DNA of 64,000 bases from Larix kaempferi (taxonomy: Eukaryota > Streptophyta > Pinopsida > Pinales > Pinaceae), in NCBI GenBank assembly GCA_027924585.1, contig BSBM01000361.1, forward strand, positions 65,811,501-65,875,500, in the 5' to 3' direction. Below are positions 33,592 to 45,340 of this stretch, piece after piece. Numbering within the stretch: the stretch's first letter is position 1; every line of letters starts with the position of its first letter. The position numbers and the translations under genes were made by a program. The notes under the pieces were generated by a model. The model worked only from the letters and a program-made list of their open reading frames with translations. It had not been told where the DNA came from and searched no databases.

Positions 33592-36340
33592 ATGACGGAG
33601 AACCTGTCAACTGAAGAAGTTATTCATCAATTCAAGCGCAGAGGCTTAGATTTTGGCATGGGTACCCCGGTGACGACCTCGGCTTACATGCATCCTGGTT
33701 GGTCCGATCCCAAACAATCCCTGGGCACAAGGGCGTCTCAGCAGCAGCAGCCGGACGAGCTCGTTTCAGAGCCCTTGGCCACTCTGGTTAACTATATTTC
33801 TCTGCGTCCAGATGATGCACCCAAGGTGCAGATTCCCAAGAATGCAAAGTATCCGATTCCGCTGCCTCCAATGGCGGAAATCATCCGAGAAGAAAGGTCC
33901 CTGCTTGGACACCTTCCACTTTTTAAGTTTTCTGACTTCAACTTGGGAGACTACAGAACGTATCCTCAGTTCGTGCTGGATCGCTATCTGACGGTAGTCC
34001 ATAATCCCGCTAGAAAGGTTGATGAATTCATCCCGATGGAATTTGCAGCAAATCTAGAGAGGCCTGGACTGTTGAACCTGTTGAAGCTACCGCACTTCGG
34101 GCGTAGCAATGAAGTAAATGCAGTTGTTAAGACCCTGCTATCCTCTGTTCATGGTGGTTATCTTTGGCTGGGGAGGCCAATCGATTTAAATGTCGACTTG
34201 ATTCATCGTATTACCGGCCTATCTAAGGTTGGTAAGGACCCCAATGTTCATTTTGTTGGAAAAGATAAGGACAGAAAGTTGGTTGCACAGCTGGTGCAGA
34301 AATACAAATTGCTGAGAGGAGGTCGGGGTTATGACCTCACTACAGTTGAAGATGAAGCACTTAGATTTACAGGCAGTTTGCTTGCAGGCAGACTTCTAAC
34401 GAAGTGCAGACCGAAAGAAGTCACTGGAGCTGTTGTAGAGCTCACAATCGCAGCTGTAGAGGGAGAACAGTATAACTGGTCTCTCTCCCTCTTGAATACA
34501 TTTTTGGACGACTGCCGGAACGTTCAGGACAACACCGCTTAGTTGTTCCATTTTTCTTGGATTTTGATTTTATGCGCCTTTGTCGGGTGGAAGGAGCCCC
34601 CGAACACTCAGTTCCTTCCACGCCGCGCAGGAGAGGTTGCAGGGATGCGCTATGTCAACCTATGGGATTCTAGTAATCCCACGAAGCGCAAGATGAACCG
34701 CATCGTGTTCTATGAATATTACCATCTCCTCAAGGACACCATCCAAGAGATGCCGAGGCTGACTGAGGAGATAGCACAAATCTATGGATCGAAGTTGGTC
34801 TTTTCTGCCAACTTACATGAAATTTACTGTCGCCCTTGCAGAATTCAGGAAGAGTGGGCCGTAGGCCTCTACCGGATGACTACTGAGAATGTTGAAGAAA
34901 CTATAAAGTCTTGGCCAGATGAATGGAGGCAAGCCGCTGACATTGTTGCCGCGATACCACCCCCTGCCGTGCCAGAAAAAAGATAAAGGAAAGGAAAAAG
35001 CCACGCAGGAGACTGATGAAGGTCCCACAGGACCACCTCCAAAAAAGCAGAAGCTGTCGCACCCCGCAGAAGCGACAGGAGATCCTTCTGAGACCCTTGC
35101 CACGGGGTTCGACCAGTACTTGAAGGAGCAATTTTGCGAGCTGTGAACCTCGCAGGCTCACATCAGAAGTGCTCTGGACCTGCAACTCGTGGAGTTGAAA
35201 GGTCTCGCAGGAAGAGTTGCGCAAACCCACGCGCCAGCATCAGGTTCGAAGATGCCGCAGGCATCTACAAGCACTGAGCGGGTTGAAGTACTTGCAGAGA
35301 GGCATACTGTCGTTCACATCCCGCCTACAAGTATGACATTCCCGGATCCTTTGGCTACAACCCAGGTAAACATGGTTGGCCCTATTGAGATAAATTTGTC
35401 ATTAATTCCGATAGAAACTTTGCAGTTAGTACAAGAGAAAGTCTCTATTGAGATGAGAGCTAGAGAGCTCTCCACATTCCATGCAAACCAAAGACTGCAA
35501 TCGCAGGAAATAGAGCTGAAGGCAGGCTATAAGAACATCTCTGAGCAGCTCGCACTTTACGAGGCACAAGACACTGGGATAAGAAACATAGTTGATGAAA
35601 TCATCCAGGAGGTGCCGGCTTGCCAGATTCAACCAGACCTTCCTCTGGTTGAGAAAGTCCAAATTATTGGTGGAAGGGTGAAAGCCCTAGAGTAGGAAAT
35701 AGTTTCTATGGCTGAGGACCATAGAGCACAGATCGCCGAGTTGGAAGCTCGTGTCGCAGCACCCCCTATAGATGATAGGCAGGAACAATTTGAAGCGCTG
35801 CGCATAGCTTCCGCACAAATGAAGTGCAGAGCAGATGAAGCCCACAACTTAATGACGCAACCTATGGAGGCTTGGATGGAGCTTGAGAAGCTCCCTTTCA
35901 AAGTTGGTCTTTTGGAACAGGTACAAGCAGCAGAACAGTCCCTAACTGTTCTGAGTGAAGAAGATAAGGCCTTAGAAGGCTTAGCCAAAATGAGGAAAAT
36001 GAGCGAAGTGTGCAAAGTACAACAACAACTGCACAAGCTCAGAAATGAAGATGCTAATCTCACCAACAACATTCAGCCATTCATGGATGAGTATGCTGAA
36101 CTTGTTGCCCAAGCCGAGGCAAAGATCAAATAATTTGCTGAATCTCAACAGTTGGTTGATGCCATAACTGAAGAAGAAGCCAGTTCAGACATGGTGCAGA
36201 CAGCTGTGGAGTGCGTGGATGAAATGGACTCCGCTATTACGCAGTGGAAGCAGGCATTTGCTGCGACCCAAGCAAAGGCAGACGCGCAGCTAAAGCGACC
36301 ACACGCTAGTGCAAGTGGCTCGTGGATGAGCCACAAGTAA
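33592..36340 (+). pseudogene. Extra ORF downstream of gypsy integrase (about 915 codons)
   Basis: It begins MTENLSTEEVIHQFKRRG. The frame is open to TAG 34540 and continues in frame to 34986. A one-base shift in an A-run near 34977 moves it to another frame, which continues past stops at 35144, 35693 and 36131 to TAA 36338-36340. The N-terminal half looks globular: FKFSDFNLGDYRTYPQFVLD, GYLWLGRPIDLNVDLIHRIT, RFTGSLLAGRLLTKCRPKEV and YNWSLSLLNTFLDDCRNVQD. A charged linker (KDKGKEKATQETDEGP, PPKKQKL) resembles a nuclear localisation signal. The second half is Glu/Gln/Ala/Leu-rich and probably coiled coil. I do not recognise a domain of known function. Tat-group plant elements are known to carry additional ORFs at this place, and the fold could relate to those. 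Confidence 0.75.
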
Positions 36341-36352
36341 GTGTTAGGGGCC
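36341..36352 (+). other. Polypurine tract region of the gypsy element
   Basis: GTGTTAGGGGCC immediately precedes the right LTR. It is short and only partly purine. Confidence 0.5.
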
Positions 36353-37775
36353 TGTTGGAGCATAGGCCGCAGCTATAGTAAAGCTACGAATTTTGGGGAA
36401 AAAGCACAAGTGTTGAAGAGAAGTGATAGTTTTGAGTAAAAGCACCAATTTTGGGCAGAAGTGAACAGTGCGCAGTACGACGCCAGATGGACGAGCTCAG
36501 CGCAGATTACAGGCCGAAAATCGCGGAGCTTGCGCGCACATGTCAAAGGAGAGTGAATGTGGCCGAGTAGAAAGCTCAGCTACCACAATAAATGAAGCGA
36601 TGGAATAGAGGGCTCAGACACCCTCATTAAGGCTAAGTACAGAAGTTATGGTTGTTCTGACCAAGGAAGAGCAACGGACCAAAGCATTGAAGGCAAAGGA
36701 CAAGGAGCAGAGAACGATGAAGCGACGCCCATACCCGCAATCTGCGCCGGAAGTCACGGAACCTGCAGGAAACGGCGACATGACTGCAAGCGGTGCCTAC
36801 AGTACACCTAGCCATGTCCATGGTTAGGGTTTTTGGGGATTACTGCTGGGAAAGGCCCACAGTTTTGTAAAGGTGCGACCTTCAGGGCCACCTATATATA
36901 TGAGTAATTGTAAAGGGAAAAGCTTAGATGTTTTAGACGTTAGAGGTTAGACGTAAGAAGAGTAGATAAGTTAGAGAGGTGATAGCTGTAGAGCTAGTCA
37001 CTGAGTTGCAGAAAGTCTCAGTCGAAGTCTGAGTCATTGTAATCTCTGTAGAAGAGGAAAGTAGATCTAGGAGAAGGGCTCCCAGCTGTGTGCATGGATT
37101 TTCCTGGAAAGATCTAAGGCTGCAGCTGTGTGCGCAGCAGGACTGTAATTCCCATTTTGAGATAATATAAGAGACAGTTCCAGTGAATGTGATTTCCCCA
37201 TGGAGGCGAACTATATAATTCTCGTTGTTATGATGCTGTGGTGTGTGAATGCATGTTTATGTTTTACTATCTGTGTTTACATGAATGTTTCGTTGTCTTT
37301 ATGAATGAGTATATAAAGCAAGTCCTCGAAGCTCCCTTAGAAGTTATATTCGCGCACTATCGAAGGAGTCAGTAAGAGCACTCGTGTCGTGGCGCGTAAG
37401 GACTTTGTTGTGCATTGTGGCGTGAGCGCAGAAGTAATACAGCGTGTAGCGGACGTAGCGGGTAAACGCCTCGTGCGCAGGTGCGGAGGTGCCGCGCAGC
37501 TAGGCTAAGACGAGTAAGCTCCCGCGCTATTGCGCTGTATGACCGATGAAAGAATCAGACGCTCCGTTCAGAAGTTACTACGGAAGGAAGGAAGAGAGAA
37601 TACTGTGGATTCCACACCGCCCTGGTTAAGGAAACCTGATTCCTTAGCCCCCCATAGCCACTTCGGGTGAGACCTCGGGCTGCTGTGCAGCTCGTTACCG
37701 AAAGGGCCAGTGCACCAATGGGTGTTTGTTGCTGCGCTTCCTGAAAACCCGGGTCTGTCCAAAAAGCAGCCAACA
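36353..37775 (+). repeat. 3' LTR of the gypsy element
   Basis: It is nearly the same as 24597-26020, from TGTTGGAGCATAGG to CAGCCAACA, followed by the target duplicate GTTAC. Confidence 0.95.
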
Positions 37776-37928
37776 GTTACATTTTGCATTAGAGCGAAGG
37801 TTCAAATACTCAGAAACCTTAAGGGCCACAACCACCTAGATTGTATCTTGCATAGAAATTTGTGTTTGTCCCAATATTAACAAAGAAATTTATAGCATAT
37901 TTGAACTATTTACCGATAAAATATTACC

Positions 37929-37995
37929 AGGGGTGCTGGGATTTGAACCTAATTCTCTTGCTGAAGAGTTAGTGCCTTTCTTAGGCCACACCCCT
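37929..37995 (-). other. tRNA-like sequence, perhaps tRNA-derived SINE head
   Basis: On the minus strand AGGGGTG and CACCCCT form a perfect 7-bp acceptor-like stem around 53 bases. GGTTCAAATCC is an RNA polymerase III B box, and TGGCCTAAGAAAGG is a weak A box. The D loop lacks the GG pair and the anticodon arm does not fold well, so it is not called a functional tRNA. Confidence 0.4.
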
Positions 37996-39660
37996 AATTT
38001 TGCTAGAGTGAGGCAATAAACCACTTACAAGTCATATTAATCAATAATAATGCAATTAATAGACAAAGTGATGGATTTCATCAACCATTCTCTGCTACCC
38101 TTTGCTCCACCAAGATTCCTTAGTTGTAGTTGGTTTGGATGTTGACTATCTGCCAAACCCCACATCACACCAAAATAGAAAACATTCAGGTTAGTCTCAA
38201 AATTGTTAAAATCCAATCTGAGATATCTTTGATTGTAAATGCAATTTTGCAGGGATCAACCTTTACATGTGGTTCTATCTATCTAATACAAAATAGAACT
38301 GATTTTTTGTTTAGAATTGAGGAAGGTTAAATAAAGTAATTGGATAATATTTTAGGAAAATAAAATAAAATTTATTGGTGTTTTTTAAGGAAGCTTCTAT
38401 GTTATTTTCGGATGTGAAACAAGCATGCTTAGATATCAATTGCAAAAAAAAACGAATTAAGTAAACAAGTCATATCCATTTGAACAATAATGCAGAGTTG
38501 CATCAAGTCAATACTTAGATAAGTATTCATATTTGGTTTGAAGAAATTCTTAATTCAGTAGGATTGTTGAGATTAAATATAAGATCCTAAATGATAAAGT
38601 GCATCCTTAAGTTATGGTAAAATGTTGTAATCTCTTTATCATACATTTCGACCACATGTCTCACTAGCTAAAAATTATGAGAAATTTTTTATGTAAGAGT
38701 TACAACCCAATATTTAGTGGAGACACCCAATTGTGTTGATGCAACTTATTCATTTCATGTGGATATGAAATTATGTTCTCTTATGAAATGATGGTTTCTA
38801 ATCATATGGGTTTGGTTAATGATTCTTGAATAGTGATTCAATGTGTACTTGAAAACCCTAAAGTGAATGATGATTGAATTATGAAGAAGGATATTGGACT
38901 AGTGTTATTTAGTCATATGATACTTGAATATATGTGTTGGGATATATAACTAGTTGTCATAATTATATATTGTAATGGTGTTTAATAATACTTATAGATA
39001 TTAAATTAATAACATTGAATTAATGACAAAGCTTAAATACTACTATTTAAATATGACACTATATGAATTAGGTTTTATTAATGGATAATACATGGTCACT
39101 TGGTTAATTGAGTCACAATAAGAGAAAAATGACTTAATGAAATGTAATGTAATTTGTCGATATTAAGTAATAATTTCACTTGAGGAATATATGATGTGAG
39201 ATTAACAATATGCTTGTAGTGATCAACTTAAAATATAGAAAAAGATTGGTTGTTTATGGAAGTTATGGAACCTAGTAGGATGCTAAGGAAGGCGTTATTT
39301 TATGATGGATAATGTAATATCCCTTTGGATCACCTTATGTCAATTCAAAATGTTTTTTTAAATAAGTATGCGCTTGTGATTTTGGAATTTTTAACCAAAT
39401 TAGATACAAGTATTATGCATTGAGATTGAGTTTTTAACTATATTGACTAAGCTTAATTTTTTTTTTCAAGGTTGCAGGTATGCAATGCCCTACATACTTT
39501 TACTTAATTAAGCTTGACTTAGACACTTGAGATGCCTTAGGTTGCTGTTGAATAACTTTAACTTTTGTAGTTTACTGTAGTGCCTCGGTTGGTTTTCTTT
39601 GATTACTCATGACTTAGAAACCTAACATGTCTAACTTAATTCTATTTTTCCATGGAATTT
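37996..39660. other. No gene seen
   Basis: AT-rich intergenic DNA. Only short unconvincing frames were found. Confidence 0.6.
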
Positions 39661-39667
39661 GCTTTTA

Positions 39668-39895
39668 TTGAGAAAGGTTGTGATTGTTTTTTTACATTCA
39701 TATCCTCAATAGTATGATAGTCTCTATGTTGAGTATGGCTTGTATGTAAGCATGGTATGTTATGATATTGAAAAAGGTTGTGATGGTTTTTTTATATTCA
39801 TATTCTTAATAGGTTTTTATTTATATAGTTGTATGAGATGATAGTCTCTATGTTGAGTATGGCTTGTATGTAAGCATGGTATGTTAGGATAGCAT
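39668..39895. repeat. Tandem duplication
   Basis: AAAGGTTGTGAT.GTTTTTTTA, ATTCATAT.CT.AATAG, and ATGATAGTCTCTATGTTGAG to AAGCATGGTATGTTA occur twice in order. The second copy has about 30 extra bases. Confidence 0.8.
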
Positions 39896-39955
39896 AATAT
39901 ATTAGAGTTTAGGAATAATAATATATAGTTGTATAGATGATGCACATGGGCACAA

Positions 39956-40251
39956 CATTATTATGATTTAATCACAATATTTCCACATGTATGATTTAAT
40001 AATTTCACTTTAGTTTATAGCATGTTATTTTTATTGGCTATATTATATATGGTCATTATTATGATTTAATCACAATATTGCCACACATGTATGATTTAAT
40101 AATTTCACTTTAGTTTATAGCATGTTATTTTTATTGGCTACATTATATATGGTCATTATTATGATTTAATCACAATATTGCCACATGTATGATTTAATAA
40201 TTTCACTTTAGTTTATAGCATGTTATTTTTATTAGCTACATTATATATGGG
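39956..40251. repeat. Three tandem copies of a 98-100-bp unit
   Basis: CATTATTATGATTTAATCAC starts at 39956, 40054 and 40154. Each copy continues through CCACA.TGTATGATTTAAT to TTATATATGG. The high similarity suggests recent expansion. Confidence 0.9.
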
Positions 40252-40379
40252 TCATGATAGGATGATAATTTGATATAGTTGAGGAATGGTTTTTACATTA
40301 GATTATAACACGGTATTAATGTTAATTATATTATCTATCATGAGATGGTGATGTTAATATTTTTTGTAACTAGGAGAAT

Positions 40380-40570
40380 TAGCAATTGGGTTGAGATTGT
40401 ATTCACGTAACATAAGGTCAATTCCGGTCTCATACCACTATACCTCTAGGTGTATCAATGTTTCCTCATGCACAACACACATGGCTCGATTAAGATTTGA
40501 ACCCATGACTTCACAAGGAATGCCTTAACAGTGCATCTCATCATTAACTAGTTTACACCCCAAGGACTTG
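40380..40570 (-). other. Possible degraded SINE
   Basis: The minus strand has GGGTTCAAATCTTAATCG, a B-box-like motif. Upstream is AAGGCATTCCTTGTGAAG, which could be the remains of an A-box region. No poly-A or T-rich 3' tail or target duplication was found. Confidence 0.25.
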
Positions 40571-43365
40571 AGAGATGATAATTTGATACATATGATGACT
40601 TTATATTTTTTATATGATATGAGAAAGAACTTAACATATTTTTCCATGGTCCAGAAGGTTGGTTTAATTAAATGTATCATATGAACCCATACCCATGAAG
40701 GATCTCAATAATACCATAATATGGTTAGGACCATATATAACATGAGCACTAGTTAAATACAAAATACTCTAGAATCATTATTCATGATATGTCCAAGGCC
40801 ATAAAGCCTTTTGAAATTATGAAAGTCATGAAGAATAGAGCCTCCTAATTGTGATCCTTGAAGTTGTGATGCTTTAAAGCTATATTGATTATGACTTTCA
40901 ATGCATGTTACATTCTTGAGTGGGATGAGTTATTACATCCACGTCATGTTAATGTATATATCACTACTCTTAGAAAAGAGGCAGTAAGGTCATTCATCCA
41001 CCTGGAATGGATTATTAGTTGTTGCAAATGTTGGAGAATGGATGAAGTGGCGATGGATTATGTATGGATTTGCATAATTTATTTATTTATTTACTTTGTA
41101 TATATTTTTAGATATGAAGTAAAAGAACACATAATATCTAAGGATGTGATGACATGTGATTATGCTTTAATTGTGGAACTATTGTTTTAATCCTACATAA
41201 ATTTAGTTTACAATTTACATTACAAAAAACATGTAGTATTTAGGGGATCCTATTAGTTGAGTACCAGTGCACATGTTACGGGGTACTATATGTGATAGAT
41301 ACATGTGCATGCCTCAGAAGTTGCATGTTAATATTAATATATTAAATATGTAATTTGTAATATATTAAATGTGTAAATTGTGTGGTGATTTCACTTCATT
41401 TATTTTAATGAAAACTTTTCTAACATGCTCTTCTAAGCCAACATGCAAGGTGTGGTTTCTAGTGTGTACATATCACATTTTGACATTATGTGTTTATGTT
41501 AGAGCCAACTAAGAGATTTATCAATTATAAGTGGGCAATAAATTTATTTAATGTATCATTTTGATATATAAACTACATATTAATGTAATATATGGATAAT
41601 ATAAGTTAAAAAGAATAAAGAAGATCGTAACATATGCAAATTATGTCTAATAATAAATCCTACCAAAGAGTTCCTACCACAAATTTCATTATCTGTTCTT
41701 AATAATGTGTTTAGTTATTCATTCTTTTGATTCAATGTTTTTTTGTTGAAACAAGTAAATACCAATTATTCCAAGTGAGATAGTTAATAGGAAGAAACAT
41801 CTTGCCAGAGTATAAGTGTTACCCTTCAAATAAAAGGTCTTGAGTATGTTGTAACTATTATGTAAAGTTGTTTAGAGCTTACATCTAGGCACACGCTTTT
41901 TTGCAAACATTGGTGCAAACATGAGGACACATACATGACCTTAGAGAGATTTAAATTTTAGTGGAAAGACCACATTCATTTTCATTAGCCTAACAAACCA
42001 AAATTAACTTAATTACTCAAAAATATTAATAATTTTATCAATGTCATTCTACGTGATGCTCATTATAAACATTAATAAAGAAAAAAAATTGGTAGGTAAT
42101 GAAGACATCCCATTTATGATTCACTACATAGAAATGGAACAAATAAATGCCATTGAGTGATTGGTCTATTTAATATAGATAAATTTCAATATTGGACATG
42201 TTGCCAAACTTTGGATATATATAGTTATCTTGATTATAGCCAATCAAGATATTCCAAACCGACCCTATCCAACTTGCCTATCATACCGCATTGATATTCC
42301 TACTTAGGATTCTATAATAATGAACTCAAAAGATTGTACAATATGACAAACATTCTCTTACATATATTCTTTTAAGGAAATATGGAATACTTGCTCACCT
42401 GGAGATCTCTTTCTAGTAATCGGTGAAAAACAATGACATTATTACAAATGATTTCCTTTGACCACCACACTTGGTCAATGACATTATCATGTAGTTTTTA
42501 TATAAAGTTAATGTAAAACATTTGAAGTTTAGCCCTTTGTAGTGGATACATAAGAATAATGTGTCAATTAGTTAGAAGTCTAATCTTAAGTTTGAAGATA
42601 AATATAAAAAAGAAAAGTAAGCTGAGTACACACTTATGATAAAAGTAAAGAGCATGTGGGCTCATTGTGTCTACTATATAATGTGGTCATTATTTAACAA
42701 TGCAAAGTCACTTTGGCTACCACTTGGCATAAAATTTGAGTTAAAAATATGTAATATTGTTTTGCAAGACACGAGGCGACATTTTCTGTCATATAGTACC
42801 AAGACATAGTTAAATAGTTAAATGTTTCTGTCATATGAATATAGTTTAACAACTAGAAATAGAGGACACTATATAACATTACAAATCAATAGTCAATGCT
42901 ATTAATGTACTTTAAATTATTCTTCTTCCAATATTTTTTAGATGATCCTTTTGAAGGCCATTGCAAGTTTCATGATGCGGTTCAGAGGTTCTGAAAAAAT
43001 ATTCTTTCACCTTTTTATTTTGAAGGTTTGTATTTGTATAGGTATGCATCTAAGTATATTGTAGATAATTTTAAACTTAGGATGGTTAATGATGTGGATA
43101 TTTAATACATACTAAAGGTTTGTTAATTATTTGAAATGGATAATTATTTTCAAATTCATTATTAAGATTGCTATTTTATATATGAGTTTTTTTTGTATTT
43201 TTAATATTTTAAATTTCAAATTTCAAATTTATATGAAATTGGAATTTTCAAATTTATGTGAAATTCGGTAATATTAAACGTAATTTTAGACTTTGATACT
43301 TTATTAATAATATGGTCTAAAAGTTTTTTTTTAAGTTATTTATACAATTTAGTGTAAGCTAATCT
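40571..43365. other. No gene seen
   Basis: Long AT-rich stretch. The longest frame (40885-41190) has no recognisable protein features apart from chance hydrophobic residues. Confidence 0.6.
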
Positions 43366-43510
43366 AACATTGTAAATGGATTTAGAAACTCGAGTGACAT
43401 TAACTACGTCACTCAACAATTTACTAAAATTAACATTGCAGATGGATTCAGAGACACCCTAAAGAGGTTTCTGAATCCATCTACAACATTAAATATGGAT
43501 TTAGAGAAAA
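43366..43510. repeat. Cluster of direct and inverted copies of a 23-base motif
   Basis: AACATTG.A.ATGGATT.AGA occurs at 43366, 43432 and (degenerate) 43486. It occurs inverted at 43468-43490 (TTTCTGAATCCATCTAC). The pair 43437-43454 and 43468-43485 forms an almost perfect hairpin with a 13-base loop. GAGTGAC/GTCACTC at 43392-43414 forms another. The arrangement resembles the terminus of a foldback element or MITE. Confidence 0.65.
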
Positions 43511-43628
43511 TTATCTATAAATTGATCTACATCTTGTGGTAATGTCTTTTTGCCACAAATATGATAAAAAACCAACATAAATTTCGTGTAAACATTTGAC
43601 GATTTCGCTTTTTCTTGACAACATTTTC

Positions 43629-43911
43629 CGGCACGATTTCCACGAAACCCATAAAAGTTTTAAAGAAAATTTTAAAATCTCAAAGAATAGTGTTTAAACT
43701 TGCATAATCTAGGTGCCCTAGGGTATTTGAGGGCGCTGAATCCATTTGTGCATTCATAAGCATGATTTTTCGGCACGATTTCCACGAAACTCATAAAAAT
43801 TTTGAAGAAAATTTTAAAATCTCAAAGAATAGTGTTTAAACTTGCATAATCTAAGTGCCCTAGGGTATTTGAGGGCGCTAAATCCATTTGCGCATTCATA
43901 AGCATGATTTG
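43629..43911. repeat. Tandem duplication, 142-bp period
   Basis: CGGCACGATTTCCACGAAAC starts at 43629 and 43771. The two copies match almost throughout, including CTAGGGTATTTGAGGGCGCT. Confidence 0.92.
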
Positions 43912-44269
43912 AACAACACAAAATTCAGATTTATTAAAAAAAATGTCGGATTCTAGTCAAATACTTGTCGAATGAGCAAAATCGTCGAATTTTTAGACTT
44001 CTTCTTTTAGGTATTAGTAGATTTCTCTCATTATCCAAAACATATGCATGGTAGATCAATCTCTTTGATGTTTTGCCTAATTTTGACTCAATCTAAATCA
44101 CCAAAAAATTATGAAAATTCAATATTAATAGAAATTCAATTTTCCCTCACTCCAATAATTCTAGCAATACGAAAAAAAATTACTATAAAATTAAATGAAT
44201 CCTTATAATTCTTTTACTTAAAAGTCTCAACACAACTAATTAAAATCATAAAAACTCCACCTATCACTC

Positions 44270-44371
44270 GTTAAATTATAACATTCAAGACTTTCATCAA
44301 ACTAAACAAAGAAGTATCATGTTAAATTATAACATTCAAGACTTTCATCAAACTAAACAAAGAAGTATCAT
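44270..44371. repeat. Tandem duplication, 51-bp period
   Basis: GTTAAATTATAACATTCAAG through AAAGAAGTATCAT occurs twice with no visible difference, at 44270 and 44321. Confidence 0.93.
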
Positions 44372-45340
44372 AAGTTGATGTATAGAACACTCAATATCCA
44401 AAGCCTTCATTCTTTCCCATTCCCATGTAAAAGCCATTAGCTTTCACATCTTCTTTTGCTTTGAGTTGGTACTCATCCCCAGAGGTGGTTTTCCATATCA
44501 CTTACCTTACTTTATTCCTACATTAGCTCATTTATCTTTTTAACGGAGATTGCATTACAAAGACATGACAAACTAAAATTGTCAAAGTTTACCATGTACA
44601 TCTGCTTTCTTCGACAATAATTCAAAGCGAAAGGGAATTTCCTAACCTTTTGAAATCCATAAATAGAGTGAGTGATCCCCATGCTAAATTACTTTCTTAC
44701 TTTGTTTTTTATAAAAAAATACCAAAAGTAAATGGATGTCTTGTTGGTTTGGTTAAGGAACATACATCTTTTCTTTTCCAACTATATAATATATATATAT
44801 TAAAAAAATATTTTCTGTTCCAAATATATAATATATAAAAAAACATATTCTCTTTTATAAAAAAGCAATGAGATGGTCTGAACTCATTTTTAAAGATCAT
44901 TGCTATTTTATTTGAAGAGTGTCAAACTCAACCAAGTACATATGATTTAGGATCTTTTCAAAAATCAAATTAAATTTAAATTTAATTGTAAGGTCACAAT
45001 CTTTCTAAACTACTAATCATATTTCAATTGTTACTCGTAGATTATAATACCTTTACAACTTATATTATAAATGCATTACATTAAACATAGTTTTGATTAG
45101 CAAAAATGAAACAAAGTACCAAGATCCAAGTCTTAAACGAAAACAAAAATGGAACTAATAAACAAATAATAAATGAGTAAAAAAAGAAGATCTAACATTA
45201 TTATGATTATTAGAAACATATACGAACACATATCCAAGAAACCATAAAATAGTGTAACTAAATTACCATCAAACATAGAAGATGTAGAGTATATTGGAAA
45301 AAAAATCTACATAGAAAAGCTATAATTAAGCAACTATAAT
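44372..45340. other. No gene seen
   Basis: AT-rich, with a (TA)-rich patch at about 44785-44840. No coding region was recognised. Confidence 0.6.

Larger units (their letters stand above)
24597..37775 (+). mobile_element. Complete 13.2-kb Ty3/gypsy retrotransposon with an extra 3' ORF (inactive)
   Basis: It is bounded by LTRs 24597-26020 and 36353-37775 (1424 and 1423 bp), each starting TGTTGGAGCATAGG and ending CCAACA. GTTAC flanks both sides (24592-24596 and 37776-37780), a perfect 5-bp target duplication. The internal order is primer site, gag, protease, gag-like module, reverse transcriptase, RNase H, integrase, spacer, long extra ORF, polypurine tract. Integrase after RNase H makes it Ty3/gypsy, and no chromodomain was seen. 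Its size, the Asp-tRNA-like primer site and the extra ORF after integrase recall the Tat/Ogre/Athila group; this placement is inference. By eye the first 500 bases of the LTRs differ at about two dozen positions. Many in-frame stops make it non-autonomous. Confidence 0.97.

Noticed and set aside
35629-36072. Minus-strand 147-codon Ser/Cys-rich frame
   Set aside because: Antisense of the coiled-coil half of the extra ORF.
37929-37995. Functional tRNA gene
   Set aside because: The D loop and anticodon arm do not fold properly; only the acceptor stem and B box are good.
40885-41190. Plus-strand 101-codon frame
   Set aside because: AT-rich sequence with chance hydrophobic residues; no homology recognised.
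39956-44371. Possible CRISPR-like arrays
   Set aside because: The repeats are long, contiguous tandem units without unique spacers, and the setting is a plant nuclear genome.
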